From Rugalucina vietnamica (lineage: Eukaryota > Mollusca > Bivalvia > Lucinida > Lucinidae): a stretch of 64,000 nucleotides of DNA. The stretch covers positions 5,434,006-5,498,005 of the forward strand of contig OZ024877.1 of the NCBI GenBank assembly GCA_964017185.1, written 5' to 3'. Each line of letters starts with the position of its first letter. Position 1 is the first letter of the stretch. The position numbers were made by a program, and so were the translations under genes. Of the stretch, positions 44,102 to 57,800 are shown piece by piece. The notes under the pieces are model-generated. The model did no database searches. It was not told the DNA's origin and was given only the letters and a program-made list of their open reading frames with translations.

Positions 44102-45663
44102 ATACCGGCATGCTCGAGCTAAGAGAGGACAAATGATCTATACTATTTACAGCAAATTATATACAGTTAAAATCTGTGCTTTAAGACGCCTTTGTGATTG
44201 TCTTTAAAATAAACTTGTGGTACCATAAGTAAGGCTGTCATTGCGGGCGTTCACGAACGCCCGCATATATATACGTTGATGCAAACACACATCAATCCGG
44301 AAATGACGGCCATTAGACCGATCCCACTGTTGCTCCCGCATCATCATAAGTCAGTACCTGGCGAAAAACGAGTAGGGAACCAACCATAATGATACATGCT
44401 AAGAAAAAAAATAAGATCGTGAACGAATTATGTCGGAATTAGACCGAACCCGTCATTGTTTCCGCGTCTTCATCCACAAGTCCACAGATGGCGAATAATG
44501 AGTGGGGAACCAAATCAGCTGTTCCAAGAATTGAACGTAATGGCAATTGATTCCATGTGTTAACATTATTCGTTATTGTGAAGAAAGATGATAAAAAAAT
44601 AATCCAAAATTACTGTTTTGATTTAAAAAAAGGCCATTTAAAAGTTTTATTTTGAATGGTCAGAAAACCATTGCTGTCTTGAAGCCCAGTATATTTTGAT
44701 AAAATGATACTTATTTATTTGGAGTTTTTCTGATGATATTAAAAGCGAAGCATAGTGAGGTCTATCTATGCTGCGAAGATGAAGTTAGCGGAAGCGGGTC
44801 AACTCGGCCTGATACCAAGTCGGCTCCTGAGTCAACTCGGTCCTGTGTCTACTTGGCCGGGTCAACTCGGTCTGGTATTGTTTAAGGTAATATGATGTTG
44901 TGCGTGTTTTTGGCATGCCATAATTTGTCACAATTTGACTATCCATTTTTTTCTGCACACCAGGAACCAGGAATTAAAGCACATATGTTGAATAGGGTCA
45001 GCTTTCATCCTATAACTAGGGCTAAACGCCCGCAAGCTTTTTGAAAAAGCTAATACTTGTCCATATCGCTTTTATTGTCATCCCATTGGCTTTTATACCT
45101 AGCCACCGGTCTAAATCTTGGTAACGGTAGGTCCGGCAAATAGGACTTATACTTTATTTCCGGCGTACATAATAAGGTACAAGATAAGGAAGTGTCATCT
45201 AAAGATTTAAGAAATTGATCCATTCCAAATGAATTCCCCTTGAAATTACAGTATGATTAATTTTGTGTTGTGAGTGCTTGGTATTTTTGGTAATTATGTT
45301 ATGTATATCGCTATCAGCTGAGTTTTATAGCGTGGAATTAAGTATATTTTGTTCAAATCGAAAGTGAAAGTAGGAATTCTAATCCAATGCAAAACGAAAG
45401 TAGGACATTTCTATCTGGCCCCATGTGTCCCTGATGAGGAAAGAAAATCAAAAAGCATTTTAAAGCAAACACATTTCTGCTTTTACTAAGCAATTCTGAT
45501 TTACTAAACTAATCTGAACTGAAACCAGGCACTGAAAGTGAAAGTAGGAATTCCAATTGATGGAAACAAAGTTGTTTGGTCTATCAACTCGGTAAATAAA
45601 GATAGAGATACGTAACTAAGCCGTTCAACTATTTTGTCAATTAAGACTTTCACCTTATTTTAG
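44102..45663. other. Unassigned region upstream of the first NAPE-PLD exon found
   Basis: Contains a strong hairpin GCGGGCGTTC-AC-GAACGCCCGC (44229-44250), a related AACGCCCGCAAGC plus AGCTTTTTGAAAAAGCT hairpin near 45013-45050 (possible ends of another HINE-type element), and several GTCAACTCGG repeats (44790-44880). No promoter or first exon is recognised. Confidence 0.4.
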
Positions 45664-45819
45664 ATGGCTACTGCAGATGAGTTTGCTGGTTTAATGCCCA
45701 TTGAGAAAGGAGACGGATACCAATGCCCTTGGGAGAAATGGAAACGTCCTGGTGCATTAGACCTTTTGAAATGGAAATTTCGTACAAAAGATAACAGCAA
45801 AGTACCAACAAATGAGCAG
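45664..45819 (+). CDS. NAPEPLD: NAPE-PLD exon with the first Met
   Basis: 52 codons, [20 protein letters not shown], then [20 protein letters not shown], to the donor CAG-GTTAAT. The W-x-x-W-x-x-P and LLKW features match the human NPWPTWKNPS and VLRW region. The ATG follows an acceptor directly, so an upstream 5' exon must exist. Confidence 0.85.
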
Positions 45820-48800
45820 GTTAATAAAAGCAAATATAACAAATATATTTGTTTTTGTATTTCAAGTAAATTCCTCAATTCTCATGAATTATATTAAATC
45901 TATTTATTTTATTTTTATCTTTTTTTATTAAGCCAACCATTAGGGAAGCAACAAACACACATAAAACATCTTTTAAATTATGTGCCGCGACGTGAGAAAA
46001 CCGGATTTTTGCCTATATAGATGCGAAAACAAAGGCGCAGATCAGCTTCGTGGTAACCGCGAAGCTGATCAGCGCCTTTGTTTTCGCTACACGGATAGTA
46101 CAATTTCTCTTCTTCTTAAATCCGAAATTTTAAGCTTCAAGCCTGCTTCTGTGACTGTACAGGCCGGTTAGTGTCATACCTGGTCAGAAACCCCGAAGAC
46201 CGGTTTTCTTGCGTCACGGCTCTTATCATACAAGGTTTAGAGATATATTTAGAAACCTCTGACCTTGACCTATATATATCGGACTGCCTTATCTGACGTT
46301 CAAAAAAATTATTTGATTACGAAAACTTGCCCATGCAATATACAGTGATTTTTAAGGTTGTAAAAAATGTAAATTTTGATTAATGTTCAGTAGAAAATTT
46401 TCGATATTTTTCTTATTTTTGCTCAAAACATAGATTGTGAGTACCCACAATCTATGTTTTGGAGCAAAAATAAGAAAAATAGGTATACCCCTGCATACCC
46501 CAGTTTTGCTATATAAAAGTGGGGTTCAAGGGGCTGGGGGTATACATTACACGGACATGTTTTCGTGATGATTTCTACTACTGTGAGATGAAGATGAATT
46601 GAGGACATTCATTAAACCTGTTTCAGTTTACCCATTTCAGGTACTAGATAAAGTTCTTCCACTGATTGGAATAGACAGAGGGAAACTTGACCAGCCACCG
46701 AAGGACAAAGTACAAGTGATGTGGATAGGCCATGCAACAGTTCTCGTCCAGTTTGATGGTATCACTGTCCTCACAGACCCAATATTCAGTGATATCTGCG
46801 GGCCAATTAACTATGGAATGTCTGAACAATGGGGGTTGTTCGGCTATAGAAGATTTAGACCACCGTCATGCAAAATTGCAGACTTGCCGAAGATTGATGC
46901 TGTAGTGATCAGTCATGATCACTATGATCATTTAGACAAGCCTTCCGTAATTGAATTGAATGCAAAATTTCCACAGCTACATTGGTATGTGGGTAAGGGG
47001 TTGAAGAAATGGTTCACGCAGACACAGTGTAAGAATGTGTATGAACTGACATGGTGGGAGAAGAAAGAATTGATGCTGGGAGAGAAAAAGTTTGAGTTTG
47101 TTTTCACACCAGCACAGCACTGGTGTGGGAGAGGGGTTAGAGATGAGAATAAGGTAAGATGTTTCATGAGAAAATCTAAAATCTGTCTACTCGGTTTCTT
47201 ACCAGTACAAATCTATGGGATGGTTTTACCAAACCCCAATTAACGGTATCCGGACAAAATCCCCCCCCCCCCCCCCCCCCCCCCCCCTATTAACATTTCA
47301 AGGAGTATCAGAAATAATTATGCCCCCAACTTTGCCCCCAACTTTGAAAAAGTTGGAAGGGCATATTGCTTTCGGCTTGTCTGTCTGTCTGTCTGTCTGT
47401 GTGTCTGTCTGTGTGTTAACATTTGAATGGTGAATGCTAGGGTTTTGAAATTTCATATGCACATTCCTCATGAAAAAATAGTTGACCCGTATTTTTTTTC
47501 ATGTCCGAGTTACACCCCTTTTCTGAGTTATGTCCCTTTGAAAACAAAATTTGAAAATCTTGTGTGCAAGATATCTCAAAAAGTATTTAAGCTAGAGCCT
47601 TCATATTTGGTACACTTGTTGGGGCTGAGGAGTAGATGACCTGATTAACTTTTGAGAACTTTCCGTCAAATTTTTACAAAAATACGGTATTTTGAAATTT
47701 TGATTGATTTTTCCACTTTTCGGTGAAATTTGAAACTTTTGAACGGTGAATGCTAGGGTTTTGAAATTTCATATACACATTCCTCATGATAAAATAGTTG
47801 ACCCGTATTTTTTTGTATGGCCAAGTTATGCCCCTTTTTTGAGTTATGTCCCTTTGAAAACAAAAATTGAAAATCTTGTGTGCAAGATATCTCAAAAAGT
47901 ATTAAAGCTAGAGCCTTTATATTTGGTTCACTTGTTGCGCCTGAGAAGTAGATGACCTGATTAACTTTTGAGAACTTTCTGTCAAATTTTTACAAAAATA
48001 CGGAATTTTGAAATTTTGATTGATTTTTCCACTTTTCGGTGAAATTTGAAACTTTTGAACGGTGAATGCTAGGGTTTTGAAATTTCATACACACATTCCT
48101 CATGATAAAATAGTTGACCGTATTTTTTTGTATGGCCAAGTTATGCCCCTTTTTTGAGTTATGTCCCTTTGAAAACAAAATGTGAAAATCTTGTGTGCAA
48201 GATATCTCAAAAAGTATTGAAGCTAGAGCCTTCATATTTGGTACATTTGTTGGAGATGAGAAGTAGATTACCTGATAAACTTTTGAGAACTTTTCGTCAA
48301 ATACAGAATTTTGAAATTTTGATTGATTTTTCCACTTTTCGGTGAAATTTGAAACCTTTGAACGGTGAATGATAGGGTTTTGAAATTTCATATACAGATT
48401 CCTCATGAAAAAATAGTTGGCCTGTATTTTTTTCATGTACGTGTTATGCCCCTTGTTGGAATAATGTCCCTTTGAAAACAAATTTTGAAAATCTTGTGTG
48501 CAAGATATCTCAAAACGTATTTGAGCTAGCTAGCTAGAGCCTTCATATTTGGTATGCTGGTTAGGGCTGAGAAGAAGATCACCTGATTAACTTTTGAGGA
48601 CTCTCTGTCAAATTTTGACAAAATTACTCCATTTTTAAATTTTTACTTCATTTCTAACTCGCCTGCAAAAAAGCTTACATTCTGTTGGTGCATACTAATT
48701 GCCGGGAATGTCCGGGAAGATATGGTCGGGATGTATAGGGTAATGGTGGTTCGGGCTTTGTTTCTCCTTTAATGTTTAACAGAATTTAATGATTTTGGTA

Positions 48801-51800
48801 TCACAATAAAAGTATTGTTTCAATCTAAATGAATATGTAAAGAAATTTTGTTAAAAGTTATTTTAAAATGTTGTTTTTAGGGTTTGAAATTTCCGGGAAG
48901 ATCCGGGAAGATTCGCCGGGAAACTGGAGTAGTGGTGCTTCGGGCTCTGTATCTCATCTAATAAGTATCCGATTTTAAAAATGTTGAGATCAAAGTAAAA
49001 GTATTGTTCTATTCTACCTGAAAATCGAAGAAAATATTTAATGAAACCACTCCGTTATGTTTTATTTGGGTTTGAAATTTCCGGGAAGATCAATAATTCT
49101 CCGCCGGGAAAATTTGTAAGTCAACACTAATCCGTGACTGAAGTAGTGTTGCGTCAGTATTAATATCTGAAGTATAAATGATCAGTTTTTCCATGATTTT
49201 GTACCATATTAAAGGTAATGCATCATTCTAACATATGATATAAAATTGAAATTAAATATATGAACATTTATTATATGGTATATTTACGTTTGAAATTTGA
49301 AATTTATGAGATCCGCTGTGGTAGCAGCCGGACTTCGATAGAGAATTTATATCTTATTTTGAAATAACTGCTATTTAGATGTTTCAGATTAAAACCTTTC
49401 ATGAACAATACATTAACATATTTTGATGATCATATCCATACATCTTACATATACGTTTTGATTAATTAGAATAACTATGATCTGGATATAGTTCATCTTT
49501 TCTAATACGGAAAGACATGCAAAGAATTAGCATTTTCGTCTTTCAAAACGCGTGTGCATATGTTTCGTATATTTATTAAAATATTGACTAACAAATATTC
49601 TGTGTTTTTGAATTTTGACACCATATCTTTTTGAAATTCCAAGCGTTCTGAAAGCCCAACATCTAATCAATTCGACGATCACTATAAGTACTATAATACA
49701 CTAAAATGTTATATACATATATGCTCTGAATACTGAAAGTTGAATTTAGCGCAAACATTTACGGGTCGTTAACTCTCAATTGATAGTTTATGATCCGTGA
49801 TCGGGACTAATGAGTTTGTTTAACTCGTGAAGTGAGGCACAAATTATCTATATGTTCAAAAGAAATTTATATCGGCATAAGTTCTAAGTTAGCCACAGCC
49901 TTAAATATTTTAAACATATTTTTATTAACAAATACATGTATGTTATTCGCATGCAGAACATTTAAAGGGTACTGATGTTGCAGTTTTACTGGCAAACACA
50001 CAAGAGCATAAATCGCATTTGCAAACTCAAAATTAAGTATTTGTAAACAAACAAAAATGTCATCACTAAAGCGCACATGTAAAACAATCAGGAACAGAAT
50101 AGAACAGAACAGAATTTTATTCAGAACTCCGAAAGGCTATAAAGCCGACGAGGATACAACATATTACATAATAGATGGCATATGTGACCGTGACAGTGTT
50201 TTATGCAATACATAAAGAGCAAATTAATAATAATTAATAAAATATAAAGGTTTGATCCTTTGGAAGCATTAAGAACATTCAAAGGGAGAAAATATGGACT
50301 ATATTGCGCAATTTCGGGTAATGAACCCTCATCAGTAGCCCTTTAAAACCCGGTGACGAAAGCCAGACTATTGTACTGTAATTTGGAAAATTTACACGAG
50401 AAGTCTAAATCAAAGACACATTACTAAACGGGGTCAAATAATTTAAACATTGCTTAGAAGTATGTAAACATACATGTATATGTATCAGTTTTACAAGCTT
50501 CTAACATCACCCTCATCTTCTGTACTGATTTACATATTTTAGTTAGTTGTTCGGTCCTCGTGGTGAATCTCTAACTAGTCAATGAATCATCAAGGGCACA
50601 CAAATAAATCATGATAACCACCATGATGAATCATAAACGAGGACTCACATATTCTCTAAGCTGCCCGACGATGAATATCAATGGGCGCCGAATAACTAGC
50701 TGAAATCTGGAGCAAAAGAAAAACACCAGTTGAACCCCGATGGGTCAAGCAACAGACAACCAACAGACAAGAAGCTCCGGCCCCAGCCAACTAAAATGAA
50801 TAACTTTATGTCGGTGCCATCATAGAGTCTGACGCCCGACCCACCGGCGTGCAATTAACGAAGGCAGCATAGTTATCAACCATGATTTGGTTGCATAACA
50901 TTTAAGTTATAACATATACGGATATAACGTGTACTGTTTTTCGGAACTGAAAGAATATCATTCCTTCCAAGAAGTTTCTTAAAGTGAACCAAATCACCAT
51001 AAAATTTTGGTTCGGAAAGGCCCTCACGTAAAAGCGTTTTAGCCCAACATTAAATTTGGAAATCAACTCAAAATTTAGAAAAAAAAAAATAAATAAATAA
51101 AATAAAGCTAATTTCCGAATATTCTTATTTTCAATGTTTGCTATAGCCGATATTTACCACTTTAATTTTTGCCACACTTCCCGAGCTAAACAAGCTAATT
51201 AGTCCCGATCACGGATCATTAACATTGAATTGCGAATTAATGACCCGTAAATAATTGTACATAATCAGCTTTCAGTATTCAATGAGCATACATATTAGTG
51301 TTGACATATTTTTTCACTGATCTTCCCGGAAATTTCAAACCCGAATAAAAAAGTTAAAAAATACTTTTTTTTAAACATTTTGTTCGATTTTCGGATAGAT
51401 TAGAACAATACTTTTATTTTGATGCAAACAATTTTAAATTCGAATGATTATTAAATGGGATACAGAGCCCAAAGCACCACTACTCCAGTTTCCCGGCGAA
51501 TCTTCCCGGAAATTTCAAACCCAAAAAACGGCATCTGAAACTAAAATTTTACCAAATTTCTTTACATAGATGTTTAGATTAGGACAATACTTTTGTTTTG
51601 ATATCAAAATGATTAAATTCTGGTTAGCATAAGATGAGATACAGAGTCAAAAGTATCATTACCCCAATTTTCCGGCGAACCTTCCCGGATCTTCCCGGAA
51701 ATTTCAAACCATAAAAATGGCATTTAAAAATAAAACTTTACGAAATTTGATTATATCATCATTGAGATTACAACAATACTTTTATGTTGATAGCAAAATC

Positions 51801-54800
51801 ATCAAGTTCTGATAGATATTAAATGAGATACAAAGCTAGAACCACCACTACCCCCTTCATCCCGACCATATCTTCCCGGACATTCCCGGCAATTAGTATG
51901 CACCCATTCTGTTTCTGGATCGAGGTCAAAACAGACGCAACCGAACAGCTTCTTCAGGAAATTAAATTTGACTGCATTCGAATGAAATAAATAAATCATA
52001 CAAATTGCCAGTTTAGGGACAAGCATACAGTTGGGGGCATAGTGAAACATTCAAATGTTAATTATTTTATTCCTTACAACATAGGCATAGTTCATATGGT
52101 TTGATCATTATCTAGTACTGAGCCACATCATGAGAAAGCCAACATTTTGCATATGTGAAAACAAAGGCGCAGTTCAGCCTCGCAGTAAATGTGAAGCTGA
52201 TCAGCACCTGTGTATTCACTACGGTGATAGTACAGTTCCTCTTTTTTCTTTGTCTAAAATTTCCAGTCTCTAGCCATTTTCTGTTCTTGAACAGCTTGGT
52301 TTGTGTCAGACCTATTTGAAAACCACATTGTTGGTTTTTTCATGACACGGCCCATATTTATTTCAGGTATTATGGGGCAGCTGGGTAGTGAAGGGTCCTA
52401 CAAAGTCATTCTTCTTTGCTGGAGATACAGGGTATTACCAACCAGTATTCAAAAAGATTGGTGAGAAATTTGGACCCTTTGATCTTGCAGCTCTTCCTAT
52501 TGGTTGTTATGAACCAAGGTAATTATTTCATTTGATGGTGTGTTATATGTTCACTCGTAAATTTTAAAATATACATAATACGTAGGTTGTCAGGAAAGTT
52601 CATAGACACCGTTAATATTTTCAACAGGAAAAGAAATGCATTCAATATGAATATATTTGGGTTTGCGAAAATATTTCATGAACAAATAGATGAAATTTTA
52701 TGAAAATCTGACCAGCACGGCATGTTCTACAGCCTTTTATGTGCACCTCCCTGACCTGAGGCGGGGCAAGGGTCAACGTCACAGTGACGTTATATGAAGT
52801 TTATTGCTGTCAGTGTTGTAACAAGTTCAACCGATGTTTCAGAGTTTTTCCACATAGATTCCTTGGATATCGGTACATTTCTATTTAAGGTGTCTTTGAC
52901 TTTGATTCCAATTCTTCACAGCATAAGACGTGAAAAACTGGTACCGATTCTTCACATCTAAGAAAACTCATACCAGTTCTTTACAGATAGGATGGATGTG
53001 TTCCATTTCTTCACACGTCAAAAACACTGAATCGTCACGTGTGAAAATTGGTACCATTATCTCGCATATGAGAAATATGCATGCCAGTTCTTCATAGATG
53101 AATACATACTAATTTTTCACATGCCATATCATAAAAGTGTGAAATTCAAGTATAGATTACTAACCCCTAAAATTATCGAAATTAAATGGTCGCAAATGTG
53201 ATATTTCTCAAATGTGACATATTGGTACCAATTCTTCACATAGGTGCAAAATGTGAAATTGCAAAATGTGAAATTTGCGGTTCAACAAGATTTTGCAGCT
53301 ATTTCTATAGTTTTTTAGCTCACCTGAGCGAAAGGCTCACAGGAGAGCTTATAGTATACCCATGCTCCGGCGTCCGTCGTCTGTCCGTCGTCCACAATTT
53401 CAAAGATCTTCTCCTCTGAAACCGCTTGGCCAATCAAAGCCAAACTTCATGTGGAGCATCCTTAGGAAGGGGGAACGAAAGTTTATATAAATGGTCCAGG
53501 TCACATGACCAAGATGGCCGCCATGGCTATAAATAGCAAAAACCTTTAAAAATCTTCTTCTCCAGAACCAGTGGGCCGATTTCCACGAAACTTGGTATGT
53601 AGCATCGGGGATTCTTATATAAATCATGACCCTAGGATGACCTTGACCTATTTTACGGCAAGGTCAACTTAGGTCGCCAATGCATTTGAATGGGAAAAAA
53701 TGGTAAAATGCTATTTAATGGGTAAAACTTACTGGGAATAGGCAAATGGACAGAAGATTAATGTTAATGGAAAATTTTAGCCCCTGGGGGGTTGTCTGCC
53801 CCTGCCCCTGCCCCATATACATGTATATATCTATAATAATGAAACATCTTCTCCCCTGAAACCGCTTGGCCAATCAAAGCCAAACTTCATATGGAGCATC
53901 CTTGGGAAGGGGGAGAGAAAGTTTATATAAATGGTCAAGGTCACATGACCAAGATGGCTGCCATGGCTATGAATAGAAAAAACCTTTAAAAATCTTCTTT
54001 TCCAGAACCAGAAGGCCAATGATTTTGAAACTTGGTGTGAAGCATCAGTGACTGGAGCTCTACAAAGTTTATATAAATCATGACCCTCGGATGACCTTGA
54101 CCTATTTTACGGCAAGGTCAACGTAGGGCCCTCATGCATTTGAATGGGAAAAAGTGTTAAAATATTATTTGTTGGGAAAAACTTGCAGGAAATGGGCAAA
54201 TGGACTTAAGATTGATGATTCTGAAAAAAATTAGACCCCAGGAGTCTGTCTGCCCCCAGCTCCGGTTAGTATACATGTACATGTATATTACAGAGATATT
54301 CAAAGATCTTCTTCGCTGAAACTGCTTCGCCAATCAAAGCCAAACTTTATGAGGAGCATTGTCAGGAAGTGGGAACGAAAGTATATATAAATGGTCAAGG
54401 TCACATGACCAAGATGGCCGCCATGGCGCCATGGCTATAAATACCAAAAACCTCCAAAAATCCTCTTCTTTAGAACCAGAGGGCCTATGATTTTGAAACT
54501 TGACATGAAGGATCGGGGCGAGAAGTTCTATAAAGTTTATATAAATCATGACCCTGGGATGACCTTGACCTATTTTACTGCAAGGTCAACATAGGTCAGC
54601 CATGCATTTGAATGTAGAAAAGTGTTAAAATGTCATTTGAAGGACAAAACTTGCATGAAATTGGCAAAGGGACTGAAGTTTTATGATTTGAAAAAGAAAT
54701 TGACTCCAGGGGTTGCTCTGACCCGGCCCTGGGGTTATATACATGTACGAGCGTATATTACCATTCTAGTCAAACAAGTTTATTGGTATATATTTCAGGT

Positions 54801-57800
54801 TTCAGGTGAGCGTTTACAGGACCATTGGTCCTCTGGTTTTCAGTTCTATAGGCTGTGTTGGTTGCCTTAGTGCAATATAACACTAAAATATATATTTTGT
54901 TGTAAAACTTTTATAGCTTTAGGTGTTTGAAGTATTCCGATTATCGGAAAAGATGGCGTGACGTCATCAGCCAGCATCCGGGTCACTCTCACGGGTACAA
55001 ATCCGTAATGGCGGCTTTATTAAAAGCCAATATACGTAATATTTTATTTGCACAAATGACCCAAAACGCCCAAATCTTTAAAAGTTTGTTGTGTAATGAT
55101 GAAAGATTGTTTCCAGAATGCATGTATTTATACCCCCCGCAAAACGAAGTTTTAGGGGGGGGGGTATACTGTTTTCAGCCTGTCCGTGATTCCGTAATTC
55201 CGTGATTCCGTGATTCCGTCATTCCGTCAACATTTTGACATCTTTGCTAAATAACTTAAGTAGTTTTTGCCCGATGTTCTTCAAATTTTCAACACACCTG
55301 CACCATTAGACAACTCATGTGTGGTATGAATTTAGGGGCCAAAGGGTCAGTTTTGCATGAGTTATGGGACTTTTTAAATCTATACATAGAATGTTTGCCA
55401 TAGTGCTAATAGTGCATACTTTGTGAAATCAACTCCTCCTACAGCTTTCAATATTCTCTTTTGATACTTTGCAGATACGTGCCAGAGATATTGAAGATAT
55501 GCATGAAGAAGTATTATGCTGAAAAAATGAATTTTGACAAATATACAGTATTTTGAACTTAGCCAATTTGCGATAATTGCCATATTCAATAATGGTTGGT
55601 TGTGCATAGTTTGTGAAATCAACTCCTCCTAGGGCTTTCAGTATTTCTTTTCAATACTTTGCAGACATGTTCCACACATATTGAAGATGTGCATGAAGAA
55701 TTATAATGCTGAAAAAATAATTTTTGACAAATTTACAGCATTTTTCAACATAGCCATTTCTTGACCATTGCTTATATACAATACTGGTTGGTAGTTCATA
55801 GTTTGTGAAATCAACTCCTCCTAGGGCTTTCAGTATTTCTTTTCAATACTTTGCAGACATGTTCCACACATATTCAACATGTGCATGAAGAATTATAATG
55901 CTGAAAAAATAATTTTTGACAAATTTACACCATTTTTTAACATAGCCATTTTTTGACCATTGCTTATATAATGGTTGGTAGTTCATAGTTTGTGAAATCA
56001 ACTCCTCCTAGGGCTTTCAGTATTTCTTTTCAATACTTTGCAGACATGTTCCACACATATTGAAGATGTGCATGAAGAATTATGATGCTGAAAAATTAAT
56101 TTTTGACAAATTTACAGCATTTTTTAACATAGCCATTTTTTGACCATTGCTTATATACAGTAATGGTTGGTAGTGCATACTTTGTGAAATCAACTCCTCC
56201 AATGGCTTTGAGTATTTCTTTTCAATACTTTGCAGACATGTTCCTCACATATTGAAGATGTGCATTAAGAATTATAATACTGAAAAATTAATTTTTGACA
56301 AATTGACAGCATTTTTTAACATAGCCATTTTTTGACCATTGCTTATATACAATAATGGTTTGTGAAATCAACTCCTCCTAGGGCTTTCACTATTTCTTTT
56401 CAATACTTTGCAGACATGTTCCACACATATTGAAGATGTGCATGAATAATTATAATACTGAAAAAGTGATATTTGACAAATTTACATCATTTTTCAATAT
56501 ATCCATTTCTTGACCATTGCTTATATACAATAATGGTTGGTAGTGCATACTTTGTGAAATCAACTCCTCCTAGGGCTTTCAGTGTTTCTTTTAAATTCTT
56601 TGTAGATTTGTTCCAGATATATTTTAGATGTGCATGAATAATTTTCATGCTGAAAAATTAATTTTTGCCAAATTTACAGCTTTTATTTAACTTAGCCAAT
56701 TTTTACCATTTCTCATGATAAACAAAGATCATAGTGCATACAGTGAAATCAACCTCAAGCTTTCAATATATTCTTTTCTTTTAATATCTTATAGATGTAA
56801 CTGGCATACTGGGGATGTACATGAAGGATTATAATGCTGAAAAGATATCTTTGACAAATTTTCTGCATGTTTGACTTAGGAAGTTATTGGCCAGCTTCAG
56901 ATAATTTTGCGGGGGGTATACTGAAAGCCTTGCTTGCAGCCAATTTCTAGTTTGAATTTGGAAGGAAAATATCGTGAATAGCGCAATATTTCCGTGTTTA
57001 TTTATAGTTAAAAGCGGGCGGCTTTGATTTCGTTTTATTTAACATGCACACACTTTCAGTCACTGCTGTCTCGAATTACATTGAATTTTTTATGACAATT
57101 TTACACTGTCAACATAGTATTTCTGCTGTCATTTTGTAGGATCTGTTTTTGGAGGAAACATATTTAAGATTTTAAATAACATATCGGCCACACACGCTTG
57201 GATTTTAAAACTCCAACAACTTCAACGACACGGTTATTGTACATTTCTATCTATTATCATATTAAATAATAATAATTACAAAATAAAATCGTGAAATATA
57301 AGCTGCCGTTAGATAAAAACAAATCTAGAAAAATGTGAGCTGAAAATAATGATGCATAATTGAAAACATTGGATAAAGTTATCCAATTACATGCAACTCT
57401 TTCTCTAGATCATTCAGTTTTCTCAGTTTAAAACAAACCTTGCCAGAATAATTTTTCAGACAGATGGCGGATAATTCTTTTTCAGTGGTTCTTATATTAA
57501 GTTATTTTTTTTTAGTTAATTCATCATTCTTTGATTTCAACGAATATTTACAATTTAAGACATATTTTCCCGCACAAATATGTGTATTAAGTCTGTGTAT
57601 TTATTGACTCTGTACCCGTGAGTTCACAGGTAAGTTATCGATGACGTCATCGCCATCTTTTCCGATAAGCGGAATACAAACATTATACTTGCTGTTTAGA
57701 TACACTTTCTGTTTATTTTCATATGACATATTTGGATGCACTAACCTTTTGCCCTTAATTACTTCTTTTTACATAGTAGGCAAATTATATTCAATAGAAT

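Larger units (their letters stand above)
48687..51904. mobile_element. Long-TIR DNA transposon with 9-bp TSD (MULE-like), non-autonomous
   Basis: Flanked by CATTCTGTT at 48678-48686 and 51905-51913. The ends are GGTGCATACTAATTGCCGGG and its exact complement. The inverted arms run about 48687-49830 and 51190-51904. Both are made of units of about 185 bp with TTTGAAATTTCCGGGAAGAT and GTATTGTT. The middle carries a LINE tail and a Penelope fragment, no transposase. A 9-bp duplication with long TIRs is typical of Mutator-like elements; the tandem-built arms also recall Galileo/foldback types. Confidence 0.75.
47319..52050 (+). mobile_element. HINE-4 element, about 313-bp repeats, split by a long-TIR transposon
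   Basis: The 5' end TATGCCCCCAACTTT forms a hairpin with AAAGTTGGAAGGGCATA. A (TGTC)n-like run follows, then four units starting GGTGAATGCTAGGGTTTTGA at 47428, 47741, 48061 and 48363. The matching subterminal repeat AGTTGGGGGCATAGTG appears only at about 52029, beyond the inserted element at 48687-51904. The 3' terminus is not certain. Confidence 0.6.
47154..52366 (+). other. NAPE-PLD intron holding nested HINE-4 and a long-TIR element
   Basis: Between the donor GTAAGA and acceptor TTATTTCAG. A C-run (about 47262-47287) precedes the HINE-4. No further exon is seen. Confidence 0.7.

Noticed and set aside
44229-44250. Rho-independent terminator-like hairpin GCGGGCGTTC/GAACGCCCGC
   Set aside because: Eukaryotic context; more likely the end of a mobile element, since the same words recur inverted near 45013.
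47427-48481. Frames of 63-163 codons with MNARVLKFH or [10 protein letters not shown]
   Set aside because: They track the roughly 313-bp HINE-4 repeat.
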